Shown here piece after piece: positions 12,001 through 24,667 of a stretch of DNA of 64,000 bases (position 1 is its first letter; the number at the start of each line of letters is the position of its first letter). The position numbers were made by a program, and so were the translations under genes. The DNA is from Petrosia ficiformis (Eukaryota > Porifera > Demospongiae > Haplosclerida > Petrosiidae). The notes below the pieces were generated by a model. The model worked only from the letters and a program-made list of their open reading frames with translations. It had not been told where the DNA came from and ran no database searches. The stretch covers positions 1,786,001 through 1,850,000 of the forward strand of contig OX345646.1 in assembly GCA_947044365.1 (NCBI GenBank). The letters run 5' to 3'.

Positions 12001-15000
12001 ATCATCAACACTGTCAGTAACCTCATCTTTCTCTCGTTCATGGATATTTCTTTCTTCCCCATCTTCACTTAGTGAGAATGCTACATATAGTGCATAACCA
12101 GCTGAACCTTCCATATCACTACGACCACTTGTGAAAGTGTCATTGTGTAGTCGTTCATCACCTTTAGTAATCTGATAATAGTGTAGTAATCTTTGTTCTA
12201 ATGCTAATGTGTATAACTCTTGTTTAACTTTAGAAGCTGCTCCTCCTGGTACCTGATCTCTAGTAATGATAGCTATTACTATCATACCATCTTCGCCATA
12301 TTTCTTTTCTTTGTGCTCTCCCCATCTGCTTGAAATACCTTGTTTTCTCCAAGTTAATGGATTGAGTGGATTAACTCTTCTTTTATATTTCTTGTTACCT
12401 CGTACAAATGTCTTACCAATGTAGAACATTTTAATCTCTTTATCTGTTTGAATTTGAAGATCCTGGAATAATGTATCAATTTTTTCAGTCAGTTTATCTT
12501 CAGCCTCTTGTAATGTATCTAGTTGTGTTACATGTACAAGACATTCTCTATCACACACATAGTAAGATTCACCGTTACACAGCTGTTCAAATGAACATCC
12601 TCCACGAGTTGCTGTTGTACAGGTAGATTTTCTATCATCATTCTTTGCCATTCTAAGCCACGATCAACTCAGCTCCTCTTGTCACCGATAGGTCATGTAC
12701 ATAAGCTGTTAATCAATGAAATAATGCTACGTAAGAAAGTACTCTAAAAATATACTACATTATTTTTATTACACAATGTATTACTCTACATTACTCTATC
12801 ACGTGAATGTGGTGTTATCATAATTATATTATAGTCTGTACACATAATAATGTCCTCAAAATTAGGATGTGATGACTTTAACACACAGTGTATAGTTTAA
12901 TGTCATGACATGTCTTATAACATCAGGTTGTTGAATCCTATATATATTACTTGTGAACTACAAAGCTTGTAGATAAATATACATGCACTACATATATCTG
13001 AATGCTTTGTGGTTAAATTGAAAGTCTATTCACATTCACAGTGACCTCAAAATTAGGTTGTGAGGACTTAATCTGAATGACCTTCAGTCTTGTTCTTATA
13101 ATTGTAGTACTATGTAATATATCTATATCCATTAAATTCTGAATATAATCACATAATCAAATCAAGTCATATTTTATTCACTCACCGAATGATAATTCTG
13201 AAAAGTCTATCTTGTTTCTATGTTGTTATAACTAGAAAATGCTAATGCAGCACAATTTGAATTTGAATTCAAATTTGGGAGTGGCAAATTTGGGAGTGGT
13301 ATTTGCTTTATACTTTGTACAACTACTCTATTTGTTTCAAGCTCCTGAAGTAAGGACACTTAAAGATGTCTGAAAGACTGAAACTATGATTGCTTTCCCA
13401 CGGGTTCGAACTATATTAATTTTATATTCTTGTGTCACCTACTCGAGTATGCGTTGTATACGTAGTTAAGGAAATTACATCATTCCCGGTCAATTAATGG
13501 GCGTGGCGCGTAATAGAACGCGCGCTTGAACTCAGCAGGAAGAAAGGCAGAAAGCTGCTTATAGCTTACATAGAATTAGAAACTGGAACTACTAGCTGAC
13601 TATTCTACCTGCAATATATTTCTAAAGTTCTACAAGATTCTTTAGAACGTAAAGAGAGTAGATAATCAAAATAATAACTATAATAGGCTGTTGTGTTTCA
13701 GGCATGATAAAGTCAGCCATGATTACTGAATGCTGGACACCATAAAGCAATCATAGGGATACTTTTTTCTCTATATACACTTGTTTTGCCTGTTTGTTTG
13801 TTTGTTTGTTATATCACAATGTTTAAAACAATAATTCACTATTAAAACTGGGGTGTATATATATATATACACCCATTTTTCACTTTACATCAAAGGGAAG
13901 AAAAAAAAATAATGTTAATGATATCACTCTCTCTATATTAAAGAAAAAACAATCACAAATTAAGAAACATAAAAAAGATCCTACGAAAGCAAGAGAACAA
14001 AAACCACTTAAATTGAATAGACAATCCAAAAGATTAGCTGTATACATCTATAAATAATAAATGAAATAAAGTTTCTGGTAACAAACTGCATATATTTAAT
14101 AATAAATTATATAGTATGTTGACAATATAACTATGTTGATTTGTGTTAAAACAGGGTGTATATATATACCATTACACTATAAATCTCTACCCTAGGGTGT
14201 TGTGTTGCCAGGGCAACCTTTGGTTTTTTTAAGCATAGGTGGTGAAATCCAAGCGATATCATCATCATCTGTACATCTGTCTTGTGCATTTGTGGATACT
14301 TCAGTTATGTTGGAAGTTTTATGGCTCGTCGTCTGTTCATCATCAATACTGTCAGTAACCTCATCATTCTCTTGTTCATGGATATTCCTTTCTTCCCCAT
14401 CTTCACTTAGTGAGAATACTACATATAGTGCATAACCAGCTGAATCTTCCATATCACTACGACCACTTGTGAAAGTGTCATTTTGTAGTCGTTTATCACC
14501 TTTAGTAATCTGATAATAGTGTAGTAATCTTTGTTCTAATGCTAATGTGTATAACTCTTGATTAACTTTAAAAGCTGCCGTAGTTGGTACCTGATCTCTA
14601 GTAATAACAGCTATTACTATCATACCACCTTTGCCATATTTCTTTTCTTTGTGCTTTCCCCATCTTTTTGAAATACCTGTTTTGTTCCAAGTTAAAGGAT
14701 CGAGTGGAGCAACATTTCTTTTATATCTTTTGTTACCTCGTACATATGTCTTACCAATGTAGAACATTGTAATCTCTTTACCTCTTTGAGTTTGAAAAAC
14801 CTGGAATAATCTATCAATGTTTTTAATCAGTTTATCATCAGCCTCTAGTAGTGTATCTTGTTGTGTTACTTCTACAAGACATTCTCTATCACACACATAG
14901 TTACATTCTTTATTACACAACTGTTCAAAGGAACATCCTCCATAAGTTGCTGTATATTGTTTATCATTTTTCTTTGCCATTCTAAGTTATTAACAACTAA

Positions 15001-18000
15001 GTTTCTCTAGTCACTGATAGGTTATATAATATATGCTATTAATAAACAAAATATTGCTACGTAAGAAAATATTCTAAATATGTATTATTGTTATTTAAGT
15101 CACAATGTATTACTCTACATTACTCCTCACATGAATGTGGTGTTATTATAATTATTTATAATTATATTCATAATGACCTCAAAATTAGTATGGGATGACT
15201 TTACAACACAGTGTATAGTTTAATGTCATGAAGTTAATATATGTCTTATAACGTCAGGTTGTCGACAATACATGTACTTTGTAGTTTACATAATTTCAGT
15301 AATATAATTATACACATAGGATACAAATACCATTTGTATCCTACGTAGGATACAAATACTATTTGTATCCTACGTGTATAATTATATTACTGAAATACAA
15401 TACGCACGCGGTCTATTACTGAAATATAATTCCCTAGCAACGGCAGCACGCCCGAGTGCGCGGGATTATATTTCAGATCGCGTGCACTGTTATATAGCCA
15501 CCCACTTCAATTCAAACACTCGCCTCGCTATCTTCCAGCAAATAACGAAGGATAATGTTGATATATATGGCTTTCTTAGAATTCTTCTATACATGTAAAC
15601 AAGTTAGAAGTCTGTATTGTTAAAAATACTGAAGTATGAAGCTTAAAACCAGTGTGGGCGTTGCCCTGGACTTTTCATACACTCGCTTTGGTGTCTTTCT
15701 GCAACTAACGCAGCATGAATTTCACATCTTTAGCTTTCTTAACACTTCAACTGTCCAGCAAAAGAAATTAGAATCTTGAATCTTGAAAAATGCAAGAGTT
15801 ATCGAGCTAAGAAAAGTTATTTCTGTAACGCCCCGCCCACAAAACAGTTTATCATAATTATCTTATACGTGTATACAGCAATCTTTTGGATTGTCTATTC
15901 AATTTAAGTGGTTTTCGTTCTCTTGTTTTTGTAGCATCTTTTTCATGTTGTGGTTGTTTTTATGGCCCGTAGGGCCATCCCTATGATTGCTTTCCCACGG
16001 GTTCGATGTATGTTTATATATATAATAATTATATTATAATTATAATTATAATTATAATTTATATGTTTGTGTCACCTACGCGAGTATGGGTTGTATACGT
16101 AGTTAAGGAAGTTACATCATTCCCGGGGGCTCGGTCAATTAATGGGCGTGGCGCGTAAAAGAACGCGCGGTCAAGCTCTACACACCAGCAGAAAGAAAGC
16201 TGTTGAGCTTACGTAGAAACTGTAACTAATAGCTAGCTATTCTGCCTGAAATATATTCCTAAAGTTCTACAAGGTCCTTTGTAAGGTCAGGAGAGTAGAT
16301 AATCAAAATAATAACTATAATAAGCTGTTGTCTTTCATGCTTGATAAAGTCAGCCATGATTACTGAATTCTGGACACCACAAAGCAGTCATAAGGATACT
16401 TTTATCTTCACTTAAATTTGTAAAGCAATCATAGGGATGTTTTTTTCTCTATATACACTTGTTTCTTTAATATAGAGAGAGCAATATCATCAACATTATT
16501 TGTTTTTCTTCTCTTTGGTGAAGGTGGTGAATACTTGATATATGTTAACTTTCTAATTAATGATACTGCTAAGTTTAACTGTTAACTGTTGAGGTGGTAC
16601 TAGGGAGTGGGCGGATGCGACTCCAATCACTTTCAAAATATAATATGAGTAAAATTGGATGTAATACCAACCTTCATATCTTCTAATCACCTTTATACTG
16701 TCCTGGAATTGATAAAACGTATATAAAATGTCCATTTTTTCATTTGCAAGAACTACAAAACCACGCCCACCATACATGGCGTGCACCAAGTACAATGTAT
16801 TTTGAGAAAATGTACATTGCCGTTTTCTGCAAATTCATTTCACTTTTATAGTTACAAGAGGCTGAAGAAAGCTGAATTCTGTAGCTTTTCAGTGAAACCA
16901 TAAAATCTACTTTTCTAGGCACTATCAAACTCCGATCTTTCTCAGAGAGCAACTAGAGTTACCCCGCCATTGTTTCCCACCCACTGCCCCCTCCATCAGT
17001 CAAAACATTTAGGCCCAATAATTATACCCCCGGGTGGGTGTGGCTTCCAAAAGATACAGAATTGAACCAGATTGTATGCAGCAAGAAGCTGGCAAGACTA
17101 GAAACCGATTGGAGTTTCATCTACCCCTCCCTCTAGTACAACCTTAACAAAAACAACATTATCTGTAGATGTACGTCTGTCTTGTCTATTTGAAGATTGA
17201 TGTATTTCTTCAGTTATGTTGCAGCTTTCAAGACTCATAGTCTCTTGTGCTTCTGGAATCAAAACAGTATCTTCATGTTGAGTTTCCATATTGTCTTGTT
17301 GATTAGAACTACACAGACTCAGTACAGTATCATCAACATTGTCTGTAACCTCATCATTCTCTTGTTCATAGATATTCCTTTCTTCCTCATCTTCACTTAG
17401 TGAGAATGCTACATAGTGCATAAACAGCTGAGCGTTTCTTATCAGTACCACCACTTGTGAAAGTGTCATTGTGTAGTCGTTCATCACCTTTAGTAATCTG
17501 ATATTAGTGTAGTAATCTTTGTTCTAATGGTAATGTGTATAACTCTTGTTTAACTTTAGAAGCTCTTGTAGTTGGTACCTGATCTCTAGTACTAACAGCT
17601 ATTACTATCATACCATCTTTTCCATATTCTTCTTCTCTGTGATCATTCCATTTACTGGAGATTTCTCCTTTCGTCCAGTTACCTGGATTAAGTGGATTTA
17701 GCTTCTGATGCTTTTGATTGGCTTGCGCAAACGTTTTAAAATTTTGTCAGCTTTTTTTTCTTTGAATATATTCTCATTTCTCAATATTCTTCAAATAACT
17801 TGCGTTGAAAATGCTGATGCATCACTGTAAAAATGAACTGGCTATTTTAACCCTTATTTGCTGTATTGACAATAAATATTATGCTTCTGAGGTATAAATT
17901 ACAGTATATTCTCTTTCAATTATCTGTGGAGAACAAAGTTATTTGTTCACAAATTTGTACTTATAATAACAAGTACAAATAACAATATTTTTAATATAAT

Positions 18001-21000
18001 TATATATATATATATATATATACACAAATGTTTAAAATAATCTATTTGCTAGGCATTATTTGTTATTATAAGTACAAAGTCATAGAATTATATAATCTAG
18101 TTTTCGTAATTATGATTCAGTAATGACAGATTTGATGTAATAATTAAATTTAGATCATGTCAGAAATGAAATTTAGCTATAATAATACTTTTAAAAGAAC
18201 ACATACAGATGTCAATGCCAGAAGAGTATATAAAACAAGTTCAAAATGGTACCAAAACAACATAATGAATTTGAAGTGATTTGTACCATCCTGACATTTT
18301 TGATACACTGAGATTCCAACAATGTGCCTAGCGTGCTGGCTAAAGGCATTGAATGGTTTAGAAAATTCATAAAACACAGCCACAAAGGGCTTAGAAAATA
18401 TTAAAGCAGCCACCCTAGCTGGCTTAGAAAAAGAAAATCAGCCACAATGGCTTAGAAAAAATAACAATCAGTTTAGAAAATGTACATCTTAGACTTGGTT
18501 TTAACTGACAAAAAGAAAAGCTTCACTAGCACCCTTTAATTCCATTTCTTTTTGCCTGTTTACGTTTTGTTATATCACACTGTTTAAAGCAACAAGAATA
18601 CACAAATCAACATATTTATGTTATGTCAACGTAATATATACGTAATTTATTATTAAATACATACAGTTTGTTCTCAGAAACTTTATTTCCATTTATTATT
18701 TATACGTGTATACAGCAGATCTTTTGGATTGTTTATTCAATTTAAGTGATTTTTGTTTTCTTGCTTTCGTAGCATCGTTTTTATGTTTCTGGATTTGTCG
18801 TTGTTTCTTCTTTAATATAGAGAGAGCGATGTCATCGACATTATTTGTTTTTCTTCTCTTTGGTGGAGGTGGTAAATACTTAACAAAAACAACATCGTCT
18901 GTAGATGTACATCTGTCTTGTGTATTTGTGGATTGATGTATTTCTTCAGTTGTGTTGCGAGTTTCAAGACTCATGGTCTCTTGTGCTTCCGGAATCAAAA
19001 CAGTATCTTCATGTTGAATTTCCATATTGTCTTGTTGATTAGAACTACAAAAACTCGGTACAGTATCATCAACACTGTCTGTAACCTCATCATTCTCTTG
19101 TTCATGGATATTCCTTTCTTCTTCGTCTTTACTTAGTGAGAATGCTACATATAGTGCATAACCAGCTGAAACTGTATCATCACTACGACCACTTGTGAAA
19201 GTTTCATTGTGTAGTCGTTCATCACCTTTAGTAATTTGATAATAGTGTAGTAATCTCTGCTCTAATGCTAATGTGTATAACTCTTGATTAACTTTAGAAG
19301 CTGCTGTAGTTGGTACCTGATCTCTAGTAATAACAGCTATTACTATCATACCATCTTTGCCATATATTTTGTTTTTGTGCTCTCCCCGTCTACTTGAAAT
19401 ACCTTCTTTTCTCCAAGTCAATGGATTGAGCGGATTAACTCTTTTGTATCTTTTGTTACCTCGTACATATGTCTTACCAATGTAGAACATTTTAATCTCT
19501 TTACCTCTTTGAATTTGAAGATCTTGGAATAATGTATCAATTTTTCAGTCAGTTTATCTTCAGCCTCTTGTAATGTATCTAGTTGTGTTACATGTACAAG
19601 ACATTCTGTATCACACACATAGTAAGATTCTCCATTACACAACTGTTCAAAGGAACATCCTCCACGAGTTCCTCTTGAACAAGTAGATATTTTGTCATCA
19701 TGCTTTGCCATTCTAAGTTACTATCAACTCAGTTCTTCTAGTCACTGATAGGTCATATAACATATGCTATTAATCAGCAAAATATTGCTACGTAAGAAAC
19801 TGTTCTAAATATGTACTATTGTTATTTTAGCACACAATGTATTACTCAATCACATGAATGTGGTGTTATTATAATCTGTACACGTTCATAATGACCTCAA
19901 AATTAGGATGTGATGACTTTACAACACAGTGTATAGTTTAATGTCATGAAGTTAATACATGTCTTATAACCTCAAGTTGTTGACAATACATGTATTTGTA
20001 TCCTACGTGTATATATTATTGAAATAATGTAAACTACAAAGCTTGCAGATATACATGTACTATACATAAATTTGAATGCTTTGTGCTTAAATTGAGGTAC
20101 GTAATTAAAGTCTATTCACATTCACAGTGACCTCAAAATTAGGTTGTGAGGACTTAATCTGAATGACCTTCAACAGTGTTCTTATAAATGTAGTACTATG
20201 TAATAATAACATTATATCTATACCCATTAAACTTCTGAATATAATCACATGATCAAATCAAGTCATTTTATTTACTCACTGAATGATAATTCTGAAATGT
20301 TATAACTACCAATTCAGTAGTAGATTTAAAGTTATTTGTAGATGTGTATTATGTAAAAAAAGATCATGACAACATAACAATATTCATTTTGTGGGGTCAC
20401 TGTAAACTCGTTATTCATAGATCATAATTTTATATGATCTTATTATATTTTTCATGTTCAGTTTCCATATTACCTTGTTGATTAGAACTACACAGACTCA
20501 GAACAGTATCATCAACATTGTCTGTAACCTCGTCATTCTCTTCTTCATGGATATTCCTTTCTTCCTCATCTTCACTTAGTGAGAATGCTACATATAGTAC
20601 ATAACCAGCTGAATCTTTGTTATCATTATGACCACTTGTGAAAGTGTCATTGTGTAGTCGTTCATCACCTTTAGTAATCTGATAATAGTGTAGTAATCTT
20701 TGTTCTAATGCTAATGTGTATAACTCTTGTTTAACTTTAGAAGCTGCTGCACTGAATTGGTACTTGATCTCTAGTAATAACAGCTATTATTATCTTACCA
20801 TCTTTTCTTTTTTTCATGGTTCCATCTACTAGAGATTCCTCCTTTCCTCCAGTTACCTGGATTAAGTAGATTAAGCTTCTGATACTTTTGTTTGGCTTGC
20901 ACAAACATTTTGTCATCTTTTTTTTTTCTTGGAATATTATTCTCATTTCTCAATATTCTTCACATTACTTGCGTTGAAAATGCTGATGCATCACTGTAAA

Positions 21001-23763
21001 AATGAACCGGTTATTTGAACCCTTATTTGTTTACAGGGATTTCAGTGCTGCTGTATTGACAATAAATATTATGCTGCAGAGGTATAAATTATTGTAAATT
21101 CTCTTTCAATTATCTGTGGAAAACAAAGTTATTTGTTGACAAATTCCATGACTTTGTACTTATAATAACAAAGAACAAATAACAATCTTAAATATATATA
21201 TGTATATATATATATATATATACACAAATGTTTTTAAAAATCTATTTGCTATCTATTATTTGTTATTATAAGTACAAAGTCATAGAATTATATATTCTAG
21301 TTTTCGTAATTATGATTCAGTAATTACAGATTTGATGTAATAATTATGACTAATTTAATTTAGATCATGAAATTTAGCTATTAATTTAAAATAAAAGAAC
21401 AGGTACAGATGTCAATGCCAAAAGAGTGTGTAAAACAAGTTCAAAATGGTACCACAACAACATAATTAATTTGAAGTCATTTGTACCATCCTGACATTTT
21501 TGCGTACTTTTTAATACACTGACATTCCAACAATGTGCCTAGCATGGCGTTGAAAGGCATTGAATGGTTTAGAAAATTCATAAAACACAGACACAAAGGG
21601 CTTAGAAAAAATTAAAGCAGCCACTCTAGCTGGCTTAGAAAAAGAACAATCAGCCACAATGGCTTAGAAAAAATAACAATCAGCTTAGAGAATGTACATG
21701 TACATCTTAGACTTGGTTTTAACTGACAGAAAGAAAAGCTTCATTGACACCCTTAATTCCATTTTTAAGTTTTGTTATATCACACTGTTTAAAACAACTA
21801 GAATACACAAATCAACATATTTATATTATAATATATAATGTATTAAGTACATACAGTTTGTTCTCAGAAACTTTATTACCATTTATTATTTATACGTGTA
21901 TACAGCAGATCTTTTGGATTGTCTATTCAATTTAAGTGATTTTTGTTTTCTTGCTTTCGTAGCATCTTTTTCATGTTTCTGGATTTGTGGTTGTTTTTCT
22001 TGTAATATAGAGAGAGCAATATCATCGACATTTTTTGTTTTTCTTCTCTTTGGTGGAGGTGGTGAATACTTAACAAAAACAACATCATCTGTAGATGTAC
22101 ATCTGTCTTGTGTATTTGTGGATTGATGTATTTTTTCAGTTATTTTGCAGCTTTTTAGACTTATGGTCTCTTGTGCTTTTGGAATCAAAACAGTATCTTC
22201 ATGTTGAGTTTCCATATTGTCTTGTTGATTAGAACTACACAGACTCAGTACAGTATCATCAACATTGTCTGTAACCTCATTATTCTCTTGTTCATGGATA
22301 TTCCTTTCTTCCTCATCTTCACGTAGTGAGAATGCTACATATAGTGCATAACCAGCTGAACCTTTCTTATCACTACGACCACTTGTGAAAGTGTCATTGT
22401 GTAGTCGTTCATCACCTTTAGTAATCTGATAATAGTGTAGTAATCTCTGCTCTAATGCTAATGTGTATAACTCTTGTTTAACTTTCGAAGCTGCTCCTTC
22501 TGGTACCTGATCTCTAGTAATAACAGCTATTACTATCATACCATCTCTTCCATATTCTTCTTTTCTGTGATCATTCCATCTACTGGAGATTCCTCCCTTC
22601 CTCCAGCTATCTGGTTTAAGTGGATTAAGCTTTGCATACTTTTGATTGGCTTGCACATATGTCTTACCAATGTAGAACATTTTAATCTTTTTACCTCTTT
22701 GAATTTGAAGATCCTGGAATAATGTATCAATTTTTTCAGTCAGTTTATTTTCAGCCTCTTGTAATGTATCTAGTTGTGTTACATGTACAAGACATTCTCT
22801 ATCACACACATAATAACATTCTCCATTATACAGCTGTTCAAAAGAACATCCTCCACGAGTTGTCTTTGTACAAGTAGATTTTCTATCATCATTTTTTGCC
22901 ATTCTAAGCCACTATCAACTCAGTTTCTCTTGTCACTGATAGGTCATGTACATAAGCTATTAATCAACAAAATAATGTATCGTAACAAAGTATTCTAAAA
23001 ATGTACTATAATGTAGTTATTTCATGTATTACTCTTCATTACTCTATGTGGTGTTATCATAATTATATTATAGTCTGTACACATTTATGATGACCTCATT
23101 AGGATGTGATGACTTTACAACACAGTGTATAGTGTATAGTTTAATGTCATAAAGTTAATACATGTGTTATAACCTCAGGTTGTTGACAATATTTGTATCC
23201 TATGTGTATATATTACTGAAATAATGTAAACTACTAAAGTTTGTAGATGTACATGATTATGCACTACATATATTTGAATGCTTTGTGCTTAAATTGAAAT
23301 ATTTAAAGTCTATTCGCATTCATAGTGACCTCAAAATGAGATTGTGAGGACTTAATCTGAATGTTCTTGTAAATGTAGTACTATGTCATGATAAAATTAT
23401 ATCTATATCCATTAATCTTTTGAATATAATCACATGATCAAATCAAGTCATATTTTATTCACTCACTGAATGATAATTATCCAGGCTGTCTTGTTTCTGT
23501 GTTATAACTAGCACTTTAGTAGTAGATTTAAAGTTGTTTGTAGATGTTTACTGTGTAAAAAAAACTCTGACACCGTGACAACATAACAATATTCATTTTG
23601 GGGGTCATTATTCATAGGTCATAGTTTTGTATGATCTTATTAATTATAAACATTACAACAATATAATGAATTTTGTGCTGTGCAGGAATCCTTGCCAAAA
23701 TATGGTATACACTATATTGGAAATAGACTGATAATTATTACACATATACTTACACACAAGCAT

Positions 23764-23794
<31 letters not shown>

Positions 23795-24124
23795 CACAAA
23801 CACACACACACACATGACACATGAACACATTGATTTCTCACGCTACATGTATACATGTATGTAGTAAAATATCAATCAGTTATACTTTTCATTTTATATA
23901 GGTCGATCTCCTAGTCGTGATCCTAAAAGCCAGATTAAGATACCCACTACTTCTCATGTCTCATTACAATCGCTCCCACCATCTGTAACTAGAGAGCATT
24001 CTATAATTGCTGAAACTATAGCTGTACTCCTGGGAGTTCAGTTCTGTAATGAGGTATTGAGTGTGTTTACTTCGTGTTATGATTAGTTCATAATCTATGT
24101 ATGTCTATGTATGAACAAATGGCA

Positions 24125-24157
<33 letters not shown>

Positions 24158-24667
24158 TGTGTGTCTGTGTGTCTGTGACTGTGACTGTGTGTACATGCAT
24201 GTATGCTTGTGTGTTGGTTTATAGTATTGATAGAGTTAAGTTCCATACGATTTTTGCTATAATTCATTATCTTCATTCAGTACATATACAACACTATAGC
24301 TTCTCCTTCAAAATTTAGTATGTCATATACATGTAATGTATACTTAAAGGGCTTTAGCTATAATAATATAAATTACATATTTCTGTTCGTTTATTTCTCC
24401 ATCTATTTAAGTTCTTCCGTTTTCTTTGACAGGAGCTACCAGTCTTTCAATCTTTTCTAAGAGATATATTTCATGATTGTCCAGACATTGCTCAAAGAGT
24501 TACCCCAACATCTCCTTACCAACTCTCATCGTTTCTTCAATCCACTTCCTCGTTGAAGACAACAAGATCACTGTTAGAATTCCAGGCTAGTGGAACTGGT
24601 CTTACCTGTACTAGTAACTGGATTGATAAAGTGGAACAGTTATATCTTGTAGCAAAAACTAAACATG
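6054..24667 (+). CDS. Dynein-like gene: AAA1-AAA2 connector exons
   Basis: Exons 6054-6140, 23902-24053 and 24433-24667. The first has a textbook branch point and acceptor (TACTAAC then TATCAG) and ends ACACCAG|GTATTA in phase 1. The second starts with GT to complete a Gly codon, giving [16 protein letters not shown] across a 17,761-bp intron. The third encodes [18 protein letters not shown] and ends [17 protein letters not shown], equivalent to the dynein stretch before AAA2 (the LFPG segment, then QLYE, then RHG). The exon at 6054 is the least certain: it is a low-complexity Ser/Pro/Thr linker supported only by splice sites and phase. Confidence 0.65.

Larger units (their letters stand above)
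15865..17760 (-). pseudogene. GIY-YIG-like family pseudogene E, split by two insertions
   Basis: Pieces in minus order: 17760-17148 (domain and acidic linker, with a stop replacing a Tyr in LHYYQI near 17503 and a 4-base deletion near 17413), 16540-16463 ([13 protein letters not shown] region) and 15960-15865 (basic tail to the C-terminus). The breaks are a TIR element at about 16541-17147 and MITE family A copy 2 at 15961-16462. The N-terminal Cys motif and YIG core are missing with the same 5' breakpoint as B and G. Clearly dead. Confidence 0.82.

Noticed and set aside
16740..16952. Minus-strand frame of 70 codons inside the element splitting pseudogene E
   Set aside because: No transposase or other motif; overlaps another frame on the same strand.
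23653..23856. Cys-Val rich open frame on the minus strand
   Set aside because: Encoded by a (CA)n tract; no splice or homology support.
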